DNA of 64,000 nt from Deltaproteobacteria bacterium (GTDB taxonomy: Bacteria; Myxococcota_A; UBA9160; SMWR01). Of the stretch, positions 53,284-61,996 are shown piece by piece; the first letter of the stretch is position 1, and each line of letters begins with the position of its first letter. Below the pieces are notes generated by a model that had not been told where the DNA came from, did no database searches, and saw nothing but the letters and a program-made list of their open reading frames with translations. Where the stretch lies: positions 1 to 64,000 of the forward strand of contig JAFDDG010000009.1 of assembly GCA_019310965.1 (NCBI GenBank). The letters run 5' to 3'. Both the position numbers and the translations under genes were made by a program.

Positions 53284-53766
53284 GTGAACGCACCGCGTCA
53301 GACCCTGCAGAACATCCTGGCAGCCACCGCCGCCGGTGTCCTCGGCCTCGCGGCCGGCGCGCTGCTGACGGGGGCGGGAGTGCTGGTGCCCTACTGGCGC
53401 TCCCTCGAGCCCGCGGAATTCATGGCCTGGTACGCGGCGCACGCGGAGCTGCTGCCGCGCTTCTTCGCACCGCTCGGGATTGGCGGCGCCGTACTGGCAA
53501 TCGCCGCCGCGGTACTCGAGCGTTGGCCGCTGCGCGGGGAGAGCGGTTTCCAGCTCGCCTCTGCGCTGCTGGCTGTCGCCGTGCTGGCCGCCTCTCCGCT
53601 CTACTTCACCGATGTCAGCGCGAGCTTCGCGGCGGGCACGATCCCCCACGCCGCCCTCGCAGACGAGCTCACCCGCTGGGCCTGTTGGCACTGGGCGCGC
53701 ACGGTGCTCGCGATCGCCGCATTCGCGGCAGCGCTGATGGGACTGCGCGAACGGCTTACGTGCTAG
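53284..53766 (+). CDS. DUF1772-like small membrane protein
   Basis: 160 residues from GTG 53284, with four hydrophobic helices: ~11-33, ~60-80, ~90-110 and ~135-155. 'LVPYWRSLEPAEFMAWYAAH' matches the DUF1772/anthrone-oxygenase-like pattern near the first loop. Function unknown. The next gene starts seven bases before its stop. Confidence 0.7.
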   Translation: MNAPRQTLQNILAATAAGVLGLAAGALLTGAGVLVPYWRSLEPAEFMAWYAAHAELLPRFFAPLGIGGAVLAIAAAVLERWPLRGESGFQLASALLAVAVLAASPLYFTDVSASFAAGTIPHAALADELTRWACWHWARTVLAIAAFAAALMGLRERLTC

Positions 53767-54122
53767 ACACACTCAAGGCTCCGGCGCCGATCACCGATTG
53801 CCAGGACATGCAGGCACCGCCCATCGCCGACCTGCGTGCGACCTTCGCCGGGCTCGCGAGCGAGCTCGTGCTCTGCATTGCGGGCGCCGGGGCGTTTTTC
53901 GCCGTGGCGCCCGGGCTCTCGAGTGCGGGCCCGGACGCGAAGTTCGTGTGGCTCATGGCAGTCGTGCTTCACGCTCTGGCCTCCCTGCGCTTCGCGGAGA
54001 ACGCCGCAGCGTTCATCAACCTCGATTGCCCCACCTGTTCGTACAGCTTCCACGGCTTTCCCGAACATCTGCCGCGCCCATCCCGCAGATGTTGCGCGCA
54101 CTGTGGCTCGGAGCTCGCATAG
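53760..54122 (+). CDS. Small membrane protein with a C-terminal zinc ribbon
   Basis: 120 residues from GTG 53760, overlapping the previous stop. Two helices ('LASELVLCIAGAGAFFAVA' and 'FVWLMAVVLHALASLRFAE' regions) are followed by a CxxC pair ('CPTC') and a second Cys group ('CCAHCG') that can form a zinc ribbon. It is membrane-anchored, with the ribbon probably facing the cytoplasm. Unknown function. Confidence 0.65.
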   Translation: MLDTLKAPAPITDCQDMQAPPIADLRATFAGLASELVLCIAGAGAFFAVAPGLSSAGPDAKFVWLMAVVLHALASLRFAENAAAFINLDCPTCSYSFHGFPEHLPRPSRRCCAHCGSELA

Positions 54123-54177
54123 CCGGATCGGCGGAGCCTTCGCGTGGTAGCCTGGCGCCAACCTGCAACCACGCGCC

Positions 54178-54726
54178 ATGACCCACGCCGTGCCGCCTTC
54201 CGTCCCTTTCGCCTGGAGCGCCCACCCGCGCAGCGGCTGGGCCTTCTGGTGGCGCTGGGTCCTGGCCACGAACGTCGGCTGGTTTCCGGGCATCGTCCTG
54301 GGCACATGGCTCGCCCAGCCCCTCGCAGAGAGCACACCCACGCTCGCCGCGGTGGCGGCCGGGGCCGTGGCGGGGCTTTGCTTCGGTGCGACCCAGGCTT
54401 TCGCGCTTCGGGCGACGCTTCCAACACCGCTCGCGTGGTGGCTTGCCACGGCCCTCGGGTGGCCGCTGGGCATCGGCGCCGCGCGGCTGCTGTTGGATGC
54501 GCTGGGCGTCGACACGCAGCCGCTGCTCGACACCATGCTCACCGGGTTCATCGCGGGCGGCTGTGTGGGCCTGCCGCAGGCTCGGCTGCTGCCTCCGTCG
54601 CGGGGCGCGCGCCAGTGGCCCTGGGTATCGGCAATCAGCTGGGGCCTGCTATTTCCCGGCGCGCTGGCAGGGCTCTGGCTGGTTCTGTCGTGGCGCGCGC
54701 CCGACGACCGGACCCACGCGAAGTGA
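54178..54726 (+). CDS. Integral membrane protein of unknown family
   Basis: 182 residues with a Trp-rich start ('WAFWWRWVLATNVGWFPG') and four or five helices, several with small-residue patterns ('AVAAGAVAGLCFGATQAFAL'). It lies 59 bp before the lipoprotein gene at 54785. No domain or transporter motif recognised. Confidence 0.65.
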   Translation: MTHAVPPSVPFAWSAHPRSGWAFWWRWVLATNVGWFPGIVLGTWLAQPLAESTPTLAAVAAGAVAGLCFGATQAFALRATLPTPLAWWLATALGWPLGIGAARLLLDALGVDTQPLLDTMLTGFIAGGCVGLPQARLLPPSRGARQWPWVSAISWGLLFPGALAGLWLVLSWRAPDDRTHAK

Positions 54727-54784
54727 CAGCTCGCCCGGGCCCCTGCGGGGCCGTGGTACCCTCGCAACCGACCCGAGGAGACCC

Positions 54785-55144
54785 ATGCGCCGCGACTCCC
54801 CCGCGCCCCGACTGCGGCCGAAGGCCCCGCACTCGCTTGTCGCGCTCGCCTGCGTGACGGGCTGTGCGTGGTTCGGCGGCGGACCGGCGCCGGCCCCCTC
54901 GCTGTCGCAGGCCCGCGTCGAGCCGCACATCCATGCGGAGCTCGACGAGGTCATCGCCCATTCGCTACCCGACGTGTCCTACGAATCCCAGAATCCGGCC
55001 ATGACCGAGCCGCTCGGCCGGGCAGACCCATCACTCATCCTGCGAAAGGTCGAGACTCTCGACGGCGAGGGCCGCATCGTCTGCCGGAAACACGGACGCA
55101 ACATCTTCGGCGAGTGCGTCTTCCCGCCGCTGACACCCCCCTGA
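54785..55144 (+). CDS. Small putative lipoprotein
   Basis: 119 residues, ATG 54785 three bases after GAGGAGA. A hydrophobic segment ends in a lipobox-like 'CVTGC' at about residue 27. The mature part is polar and has a late Cys pair ('IVCRKHGRNIFGEC'). It precedes the Tat-exported DUF1214 gene by 17 bp and is probably co-expressed. No family recognised. Confidence 0.65.
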   Translation: MRRDSPAPRLRPKAPHSLVALACVTGCAWFGGGPAPAPSLSQARVEPHIHAELDEVIAHSLPDVSYESQNPAMTEPLGRADPSLILRKVETLDGEGRIVCRKHGRNIFGECVFPPLTPP

Positions 55145-55161
55145 AACACGAGGACACGAGA

Positions 55162-56391
55162 ATGGATTTCGACCGACGCGGCTTCATGCGAGGCGCCGGT
55201 GCCGTCGGAGCCGTCGCGGGCCTGGGATGGCTCGACGCCGCCGAGGCGATCGCCAAGCAGGCGGCAGCTGGCGTGACGTCCGAGAGCCGCAAGGCCTACG
55301 CCGAGCTGATCGAATTGCTCGCGGCCGTCGACACCGACTACCTGTCGGAAAAACGCAAGGTCACGCGCCCCAGCGACATTTCGGACGGGCACCGCTACAT
55401 CATGCACGTCCTCGACGCCGGCCTCGACTTGCACTTCGAGTCGAACCCGGACTTCCCGGTCTTCAAACGCATCGTGTCACCATCGCGCAAGGCCAACGGA
55501 GACAACCCGGACGCCATCTATTTCACCACCGCCATTCGGGGCAATCGCCGCTACCGCGTGCGCGGCAATCTGGCCGGCGCCACCTACACCTCGTTCACCA
55601 TCGAGGCGGGCAGTGGCGAAGGCCGCTATGCGTCGCGCACTGCCGGTGTACTGAACGACCTGGAGATCGAGACAGATGCACAGGGCCACTACGAGCTCAC
55701 GCTCGGGCCGGACAGCGAAGGCCAGAACGCCTTCAAGCTGCCGGAGGACACGGCGCGACTCACCACGCGCCACTATTTCGAGCGCAAGCGCTCGGTGGCC
55801 GCCGACCCGAACGTGGTGATCCCGCTGGTGATCGAGCCGCTCGACGCCGGCGAACCTCCGCCGGACTGGAACGATGCGCGCATCGCCGCCGGTATCCGCC
55901 GCGTCGCGAACCACGTGCGCTCGATGACCCTCGATTCACCGGTCGGCGACCCGACACGGCTGCCCAGCTGGGTGTCGACGCGGCCCAACGTCTTCAATGC
56001 GCCGGAGAAGCCCGGCCAGATGGCGTTCGCCGCCTTCGACGCGGCCTACAGCATGGCGCCCTACGCGCTGGGCCCCGACGAGGCGCTCGTCATCGAAGGG
56101 AAGTTTCCGAAGTGCCGCTTCGCAAATGTGGTGCTCTGGAACCGCTACTTGCAGAGCTACGACTACGTCTACCGCCAGATCTCGCTCAATCGCCAGCAGA
56201 CGCAGCTCGAGCCCGACGGCAGCTTCCGAATGCTCCTCGCGCACAGCGACCCGGAAGCGCCGAACTGGCTCGACAGCATGGGCCGCAGCAGCGGCACGAT
56301 CTACTGGCGCTTCATGCTGCCCGAAGGAGACATCGTCACGCCGAAGGCGCAGGTCGTGCGCCTCGCCGACGTTCGCGGCGCGCGAGGATGA
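55162..56391 (+). CDS. DUF1214 family protein with Tat signal
   Basis: 409 residues. A twin-arginine signal is clear at the start ('MDFDRRGFMRGAGAVGAVAG'), so it is exported folded, possibly with a cofactor or metal. The family features 'DEALVIEGKFPKCRFANVVLW' in part and 'AHSDPEAPNWLDSMGRSSG' are present. It is a paralogue of the 41229 protein, which uses a simple hydrophobic anchor. Its stop overlaps the next gene (ATGATG at 56388). Confidence 0.87.
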   Translation: MDFDRRGFMRGAGAVGAVAGLGWLDAAEAIAKQAAAGVTSESRKAYAELIELLAAVDTDYLSEKRKVTRPSDISDGHRYIMHVLDAGLDLHFESNPDFPVFKRIVSPSRKANGDNPDAIYFTTAIRGNRRYRVRGNLAGATYTSFTIEAGSGEGRYASRTAGVLNDLEIETDAQGHYELTLGPDSEGQNAFKLPEDTARLTTRHYFERKRSVAADPNVVIPLVIEPLDAGEPPPDWNDARIAAGIRRVANHVRSMTLDSPVGDPTRLPSWVSTRPNVFNAPEKPGQMAFAAFDAAYSMAPYALGPDEALVIEGKFPKCRFANVVLWNRYLQSYDYVYRQISLNRQQTQLEPDGSFRMLLAHSDPEAPNWLDSMGRSSGTIYWRFMLPEGDIVTPKAQVVRLADVRGARG

Positions 56392-57041
56392 TGCGCTGCA
56401 TCGCGGCATTGCTGCTGCTGGCGGGGTGGTGCGGCTGTCAGAGCGCCCCGGAACCGCAGCCGCTGGCGCTCCACGATGCAAAGTGGGCGAGCTTCCTGCA
56501 GATCCTGCCCAGCGCACTCGGCCCGGCGAGCGAGCTCGAGAAGCGTCGCCAGCGACGCGGCATTCCGCTGCGCTTTCGCGTGGATGGCGCCGACGTCACG
56601 GCGGTCCAGGAACGAGTCCAGAGCGACCCCCACTGCGGCGACATGCTCGAGGTCTTCGTCCGCGAGCTGCCGCCGCCCTCCGCGACGGCCGTCGGCAGCG
56701 AAGAGGTGCTCGAGCTGGGTTTCGGCCAAGAGGTGATCGAACGCTGGCCGGTGCCGCCGGACAAGCCGGTCGTCGCGATCCGGGACGACGAGATCTTCGT
56801 GCCGCACAGCGTGCCCTTGCCCGACTCGCGAACCCTCGCCGTGCTTCTCGCAATCCGACAGGACGGGTCGTTCCGGGTGACGTCGCGGCGCGACTTCGCC
56901 GCACCCGAGCGCATCGTGTGTCCCGACGCCGAGGCGCTGCGCAACGCCTCGGTGCCCGAGCGAAGCTGCCGACGCTTCCCCAACGCGTCGTCCTACCGCG
57001 TGTTGGCGTACGAGGGCGCATGCCTGGCGGCCCAGCCCTGA
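56388..57041 (+). CDS. Lipoprotein of unknown function
   Basis: 217 residues; ATG 56388 is coupled to the DUF1214 gene by ATGA. A lipobox ('LAGWCGC') ends the signal at about residue 18. The mature part has short polar beta-like segments and four Cys. No known domain. Coupling suggests it works with the Tat-exported DUF1214 protein at the membrane. Confidence 0.7.
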   Translation: MMRCIAALLLLAGWCGCQSAPEPQPLALHDAKWASFLQILPSALGPASELEKRRQRRGIPLRFRVDGADVTAVQERVQSDPHCGDMLEVFVRELPPPSATAVGSEEVLELGFGQEVIERWPVPPDKPVVAIRDDEIFVPHSVPLPDSRTLAVLLAIRQDGSFRVTSRRDFAAPERIVCPDAEALRNASVPERSCRRFPNASSYRVLAYEGACLAAQP

Positions 57042-57200
57042 AGCAGCCGCCGAGCCGGAGCGGCTCGGCCCAGTGAAGGGTCTCCCCTCGTGGCGCAGCC
57101 AGCCGCCGTGCCGACGACCGGCGGGATCGCGAACATGGTAGGCTGACTTCCTCTGGAACAGGCGATCTGGGTGCCACACCCGGGCGGGAGGGAATCGACC

Positions 57201-57770
57201 ATGCGGGTGACTTTCGATCTGAGCGCGAAAGATATCAGCTACTTCCGGCACATGATGAAGGAGGCGCGAGACAGCGCGCGCGGCAAGAGCGAGGCGACCA
57301 TCCGCAAGGGCGCCGAAGACCTCCTCGCCGATCTCAGGGACGCCGAAATCTCTGACTTCGTTCGCGAGCGGCTCTCGACACTGGAGACGATGCTCGCCCT
57401 GCTCGATGACAGCGAGTGGCAACTTGCGGGCCCGGACCGTTCGCGCATCGTCGACGCGCTGGCCTATTTCGCCGAGCCCGAGGACCTGATCCCGGACCGG
57501 ATTCCCGGTCTGGGTTTCCTGGACGACGCGATCATGATCGAGCTGGTCGCCGAGGACCTGAAACACGACCTCGAAGCGTACGCCGATTTCTGCGAATTCC
57601 GCACCACCGGAGAGAAGGCTCACAGCAAGGGGCAGGACACCGAATCGCGTGAAGCATGGCTCTCCGCCCGCCGCACGCAGCTGCACCAGCGGATGCGGCG
57701 CCGTCGCCGCGGGCGCCGCTCTCGACAGGGGGGCGCCAGGAAACCCAAGCCGCCGCTCTCGCTCTGGTAG
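57201..57770 (+). CDS. DUF1232 (YkvA-like) protein with basic C-terminal tail
   Basis: 189 residues from ATG 57201 (GGGAGGGA upstream). The core 'VDALAYFAEPEDLIPDRIPGLGFLDDAI' (residues in short segments) is the DUF1232/YkvA motif. A basic tail with runs of Arg follows, suggesting nucleic acid or membrane binding. No catalytic motif. It precedes a plsC-like gene by 15 bp. Confidence 0.82.
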   Translation: MRVTFDLSAKDISYFRHMMKEARDSARGKSEATIRKGAEDLLADLRDAEISDFVRERLSTLETMLALLDDSEWQLAGPDRSRIVDALAYFAEPEDLIPDRIPGLGFLDDAIMIELVAEDLKHDLEAYADFCEFRTTGEKAHSKGQDTESREAWLSARRTQLHQRMRRRRRGRRSRQGGARKPKPPLSLW

Positions 57771-57785
57771 GGTCCACCTGACATC

Positions 57786-58550
57786 GTGCGCCTGGACGGC
57801 TCAGCACGCGTCGCAGGCGGGCTCGCTCGCGGCCTCTACTCGTGTGTCTTCTGGCTGTTCCTGGTCGGCAGCTCGATCGCGCTATTTCCCGCGGCACTGC
57901 TGATCTGGGCGCTGACGACGCCTTTCGACCGTCGCAAGCGCGTGCTGCACCTCTTCACTTGCTTCTGGGCCTCGCTCTATACGTGGCTGAACCCGGCCTG
58001 GACGGTAACCCTGGAGGGCCGCGAGAAGCTGCGCTCCGATCGCGCGGCAGTGCTGGTCGCCAACCACCTCTCGCTCCTGGACATCCTGGTGCTCTTCCGC
58101 ACGTTCACGCACTTCAAGTGGGTCTCGAAGATCGAGAATTTCCGGCTTCCCTTCGTGGGCTGGAACATGTCACTGAACGGCTACATCAAGATCCGCCGCG
58201 GCAACCGCGCCAGCGTCGTACAGATGATGCGCGCCTGCGAAGCGACCCTGGCCGCCGGAAACTCGATCATGATGTTTCCCGAAGGCACGCGCTCGCTCAC
58301 CGGGCTCATGCGTGCCTTCAAGCCCGGCGCCTTCGAGCTGGCGCTGTGCACGAAAACTCCGATCCAGCCGATCCTGCTGCGCGGCAGCGGAGATGCGCTG
58401 CCCAAGCGCGGCTTCGTGCTTCAGGGACACTACCCGATCCGCGTCACGGTCCTCGACCCGATTGCGCCGGAGAGCTTCGCCGGGCTCTCGGTGAACGAGC
58501 TCACCGATCGCGTCCGCACGCTGATGGCGAAGGAGCTGGGCCAGGCGTAG
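57786..58550 (+). CDS. 1-acyl-sn-glycerol-3-phosphate acyltransferase (PlsC-like)
   Basis: 254 residues with GTG start. A membrane anchor (~15-40), then the acyltransferase motifs 'NHLSLLDIL' (H-x4-D), 'FPEGTRSLTG' and a 'TPIQPILLRG' motif IV-like strand. It acylates lysophosphatidate at the inner membrane to make phosphatidate. The usual PlsC length. Confidence 0.92.
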   Translation: MRLDGSARVAGGLARGLYSCVFWLFLVGSSIALFPAALLIWALTTPFDRRKRVLHLFTCFWASLYTWLNPAWTVTLEGREKLRSDRAAVLVANHLSLLDILVLFRTFTHFKWVSKIENFRLPFVGWNMSLNGYIKIRRGNRASVVQMMRACEATLAAGNSIMMFPEGTRSLTGLMRAFKPGAFELALCTKTPIQPILLRGSGDALPKRGFVLQGHYPIRVTVLDPIAPESFAGLSVNELTDRVRTLMAKELGQA

Positions 58551-58598
58551 CGACGCCGGGTGCATCAGCTGCCGGACCGGTTTGCCGATGGATGTGCG

Positions 58599-59015
58599 AT
58601 GAGCGCAGACAGCGGCTTCGAGCAGAAGCTGAGCCAGGCGACCGGCAGTGAGGACGACGCGTCGCTCACGAGCCATGCGGTGGGCACCTCCCAGCACTTC
58701 CGCTGGCTCGAGGGCATCGTGAAGTGGATGTTGGTGCTCAACCTCTGTGACGCCCTCTTCACTCTGGTGTGGGTGCGCTGGGGGCTCGCCCGCGAAGCCA
58801 ACACACTGCTCGACGAGCTGGTAAACGAGAACGCCGTGGCGTTCGTCGCCACGAAGCTCGGCCTCGTCAGCCTCGGCTCCTGGGTGCTCTGGCAACGACG
58901 CTCGCGGCCGCTGGCGGTGATCGCGATCTTCATCGCGTTCGTGCTCTACTACCTGGTGCTGCTCTACCACGTGCAGTACGCGAGCGGCCTGCTGCGGCAG
59001 CTCCTCTCCGCCTGA
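58599..59015 (+). CDS. DUF5658-like small membrane protein
   Basis: 138 residues from ATG 58599; GTG 58560 in frame is possible. Three or four helices ('WMLVLNLCDALFTLVWVRWG', 'AFVATKLGLVSLGSWVLW', 'IAIFIAFVLYYLVLLYH') and the 'EANTLLDELV' segment are typical of DUF5658. Function unknown. It overlaps nothing and is convergent with the acyltransferase at 59031. Confidence 0.75.
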   Translation: MSADSGFEQKLSQATGSEDDASLTSHAVGTSQHFRWLEGIVKWMLVLNLCDALFTLVWVRWGLAREANTLLDELVNENAVAFVATKLGLVSLGSWVLWQRRSRPLAVIAIFIAFVLYYLVLLYHVQYASGLLRQLLSA

Positions 59016-59030
59016 TCCGGCGAAGCGGCA

Positions 59031-59594
59031 CTACATCTCTTCTTTGAGTCGCACCGCGCCGAACTGGTCCGGATGGCGCCCGACCTTGCCGGCGTAGAAC
59101 TCCCGGATCTCATCCATATCGCTGCGCAGGTCACCTGTCGGCAGTAGCGCCGGGCCGAAACCGCCGCACTTGCGCGCATAGTCGAGGTAGCTCATCACGA
59201 TGGGCACACCCGCCGCGCAAGCGATGTGGTAGAAGCCGGACTTCCAGTGCGGAACGTAGCCGCGCGTCCCTTCGACCGGGATCACGAGCGCCAGCGAGTC
59301 GGCGTCGCGCAGCAGCTGGGCCATCTGCTCGACCATATTGCCGGCCTTGTGGCGCACGACCGGGACGCCGCCCAGCTTGCGCAGGAACCAGCCGAGGGGC
59401 CAGTGAAACAGCACGTGCTTGCCCATCCAGCGGATCTTGACGTCGAAGAAGCCGGCCATGGCGAACAGGAAGAGCATGTCCCAGTTCGACGTATGGGGCG
59501 CCGCAATCAGCACGAAGCGCGCCTCCGTCGGCCTCACGCCCTCTGGCTCCCAGCCCGAGAGCCTCAAAAAACAGCCTGCGAGCCAGCGGCGCAT
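59031..59594 (-). CDS. Short acyltransferase (PlsC-fold) family protein
   Basis: 187 residues. Motifs 'APHTSNWDMLF' (H-x4-D) and 'VIPVEGTRGYV' identify the acyltransferase family, and the compact form is common in bacteria. It may acylate glycerolipid or glycopeptide substrates. It is the third family member in the window and the shortest. Confidence 0.9.
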   Translation of the reverse strand: MRRWLAGCFLRLSGWEPEGVRPTEARFVLIAAPHTSNWDMLFLFAMAGFFDVKIRWMGKHVLFHWPLGWFLRKLGGVPVVRHKAGNMVEQMAQLLRDADSLALVIPVEGTRGYVPHWKSGFYHIACAAGVPIVMSYLDYARKCGGFGPALLPTGDLRSDMDEIREFYAGKVGRHPDQFGAVRLKEEM

Positions 59595-59716
59595 TCCGGG
59601 GGCAGCCTCCTGCTGGAGGCGGGAGCCGGGCCTCCGAGCGCACAGGCTAGCGTTCTGCGTTCGGCGACGCCGTTCCGTGAAGTGGAAGCCCGGCGTGGTA
59701 GCCTTGATCGACCTCC

Positions 59717-60259
59717 ATGCGAACCCTAGCCGCCAGTCTCGCGTGTCTGCTCTTTCTCGCGGCGCCGCCGAGTCGATCCGAGACCGGCGGCGAACCGGCC
59801 TCCGAGGAGGCCACCGAAGAAGCGCCCCCTCAATCCCCCGAGCAGGAAGTCCGCACCCTGGGCGATTACGGCATCGCCTACACCACCAGGGCGCTCCAGG
59901 CCGGTTCGGAATTCTATCCGTTCGCCTTCGTGATGCGGCGCGACGGCGCCATCCAGCGCATCGCCCCCGGCGAGCTGCCGCGGTTTCCGACCCAGATCGA
60001 GCTGCTGCAGACGCTCGAGCAGGGCTTCGCCGACGCGGCCGTCAAAGACAAGTACCGGGCCGTGGCCATCGTCGCCGACGTGGTGATCGCCATGCCCGAC
60101 GGCCGCGAGAGCGAGGCGATCCAGCTGGCCCTCGAACACCGCGAGGGCTTCTGTCGCAACGTCTTCTACCCCTACACGCTGTCCAAAGAAGGCACCCTCA
60201 ACTTCGACGAGCCCCTTTCTGGCAAACGTACGGGCAAGATCTTTACCGCCTGCAATTGA
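59717..60259 (+). CDS. Secreted protein of unknown function
   Basis: 180 residues with a signal peptide ('TLAASLACLLFLAAPPSRS'), an acidic linker rich in Glu and Pro, and a C-terminal domain ('YGIAYTTRALQAGSEFYPFAF', 'ADVVIAMPDGRESEAIQLALEH'). Two late Cys may form a disulfide. The next gene's TTG start overlaps its stop. Confidence 0.65.
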   Translation: MRTLAASLACLLFLAAPPSRSETGGEPASEEATEEAPPQSPEQEVRTLGDYGIAYTTRALQAGSEFYPFAFVMRRDGAIQRIAPGELPRFPTQIELLQTLEQGFADAAVKDKYRAVAIVADVVIAMPDGRESEAIQLALEHREGFCRNVFYPYTLSKEGTLNFDEPLSGKRTGKIFTACN

Positions 60260-60867
60260 CCGCACATCACCTCACCACCATCGTCGTCGTCTACACGGCA
60301 GCGCTCCTGCCGCTGGCCCTGCTCGGCATGCTGCGCCGGCGGGGCCGCCTCGAGCCGTGGGTGCTGACGGTGTACGGTGCCTCCCTCTTCTTCTGCGCCA
60401 CTGGCTGGGAGATCTGGCTGAGCTACGGACTCATCGACGGCGAGCCCGTCGACGCGCGGCGTGCGGCGGCCCTGAGCGCCGCAATCCCGCACCATCTGAA
60501 CTGGCTTGTCGACTCTCTGGCCGATGCCGGCATCTGCCTGTTCGGTCTGCTGCTGGTCGGATGTGCCTACCGCTTCCGGCTCACGCCCTTTCTCGATTGG
60601 AAATGGGGCGCTTTCATCCTGCTCTTCGTCTGGTTCGTGGGCCAAAACGCCCTCGTGGAGCTCACGCTCTACCAGGAGCAGCTGGCAGCCGGCAAGCGCC
60701 TCTCCTGGGCACCCCTGATCCCGACCGGGCCCTGGTGGAACCCCATCCTGCTGAATTTCGACGGCCGAACCCTACACTTCCAGACCCAACTGCCCTGGGT
60801 TCTGATGACCCCCCTTTTCTACGCAACCACGATCGCCTGCTGCCGCCGCTGGAAAGAACCCCGTTGA
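60256..60867 (+). CDS. Integral membrane protein of unknown function
   Basis: 203 residues starting at the TTG that overlaps the previous TGA (TTGA at 60256-60259). Four or five helices (for example 'TTIVVVYTAALLPLALLGML' and 'WGAFILLFVWFVGQNALVEL'). 'DWKWGAF' and 'PTGPWWNPILLNFDG' are conserved-looking loops. Coupled translation suggests partnership with the secreted protein encoded upstream. Confidence 0.65.
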   Translation: MTAHHLTTIVVVYTAALLPLALLGMLRRRGRLEPWVLTVYGASLFFCATGWEIWLSYGLIDGEPVDARRAAALSAAIPHHLNWLVDSLADAGICLFGLLLVGCAYRFRLTPFLDWKWGAFILLFVWFVGQNALVELTLYQEQLAAGKRLSWAPLIPTGPWWNPILLNFDGRTLHFQTQLPWVLMTPLFYATTIACCRRWKEPR

Positions 60868-61108
60868 CCCCCCGGGAATGAGGCTCTGGCGCTTCCAGGA
60901 TGGATGGCGTACGGTGCTCGACGCCTAGGAACGATACCTGCTCGATACTCTTCAGTGACCCAATTCCTGTTCATCAATCGGCATCGCATCGGTTTCCAAG
61001 CGCTCCACGAGTGCATCGGGCACCCGTGGTGAACCCTACACGTGCGCGCCGCTCCCTGAGCGACGTGCACATCTCGATAGCTCGACAGAGCTCGGATAAG
61101 GATCGGAC

Positions 61109-61378
61109 GTGAAGAAGATCTACGTTGGCAACCTTTCGTGGGGCGTCACAGACTCGGAACTGAAAGATTTTTTTGCAAACTACGGAACGGTGCACTCCGC
61201 CGTCGTGATCACCGACCGGGAGACCGGTCGCTCGCGGGGCTTTGGCTTCGTCGAGATGGATGCCGCCGACGCGGAGAACGCGATTCGCGAAGCCGATGGC
61301 AAGGACATGGGCGGACGCTCCCTGCGCGTCAACGAAGCGCAGGAGCGCCAGCGCCGCCCGCAGCGGGACCGCTGGTAG
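61109..61378 (+). CDS. RNA recognition motif (RRM) RNA-binding protein
   Basis: 89 residues with GTG start. A single RRM: RNP2 'IYVGNL' at ~4-9 and RNP1 'RGFGFVEM' at ~43-50, with a basic C-terminal tail. These short bacterial RRM proteins are often cold-inducible and bind RNA in the cytoplasm. A ~240-bp gene-free leader precedes it, and a strong terminator follows 10 bp after the stop, so it is a single-gene transcript. Confidence 0.95.
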   Translation: MKKIYVGNLSWGVTDSELKDFFANYGTVHSAVVITDRETGRSRGFGFVEMDAADAENAIREADGKDMGGRSLRVNEAQERQRRPQRDRW

Positions 61379-61388
61379 TCTGGAAAAT

Positions 61389-61416
61389 CCGGGGGCTCGC
61401 CGCGGCGAGCCCCCGG
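61389..61416 (+). terminator. Intrinsic terminator of the RRM gene
   Basis: CCGGGGGCTCGCC pairs perfectly with GGCGAGCCCCCGG (61389-61401 with 61404-61416) around a 2-nt gap that widens to a small loop. A short CTTCTCG run follows. It lies 10 bases after the RRM stop. Confidence 0.85.
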
Positions 61417-61530
61417 CTTCTCGTCACGCGCCGCGCCGGCCGGCACACACCGCCCAGCGGTGGGCACCGCGTAACGCCGAGCGGATCGCTGAGCGCCTAT
61501 GAGGCATTCCTCTCACCCGAGGACGCTTGA

Positions 61531-61980
61531 ATGTCTCACCTCGGCCGCACCCGCGGCCTGCCGCTCGTGATCACGCTGCTCGCCTGCGCGGGCAGCCCGC
61601 CGACCGACATCGGCGATTTCGCCGCGCGGCTCGCCCCGTGTCCGAGTTCGCCGAACTGTGTTTCCAGCGATGACGAGAGCGAGCGGCACCACATCGCCGC
61701 GCTCGGCTTCGGCGGCGATCCGCTGGAGGCGTGGCACAGGGCGCTCGCCGCGGTAGCAGCTCTGCCGCGAACACAGATCCTTCGAGAATACTCGGGCTAC
61801 TTGCACGCCCAGTGCACGAGCGCTCTGCTGCGCTACCGCGACGACCTGGAGCTTCAGCTGCGACCCGATCGCGGAGAGATCGCCGTGCGCTCGGCATCGC
61901 GCATCGGGTACAGCGATCTGGGAGTGAACCGCGCCCGGATCGAAGCCTTGCGAGCCGCCTTCGGCGCCGGCGGCTCCTAG
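61531..61980 (+). CDS. DUF1499 lipoprotein-like protein
   Basis: 149 residues. A signal-like segment ends in 'LLACAGS', a probable lipobox. The DUF1499 features are clear: 'LAPCPSSPNCVSS' near residue 33 and 'SRIGYSDLGVNRARIEALR' at the end. The family is found in bacteria, algae and plants, and its role is unknown. No close coupling to neighbours; it is convergent with the histone-fold gene. Confidence 0.9.
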   Translation: MSHLGRTRGLPLVITLLACAGSPPTDIGDFAARLAPCPSSPNCVSSDDESERHHIAALGFGGDPLEAWHRALAAVAALPRTQILREYSGYLHAQCTSALLRYRDDLELQLRPDRGEIAVRSASRIGYSDLGVNRARIEALRAAFGAGGS

Positions 61981-61996
61981 CCGTTCGCGGTTCGCG

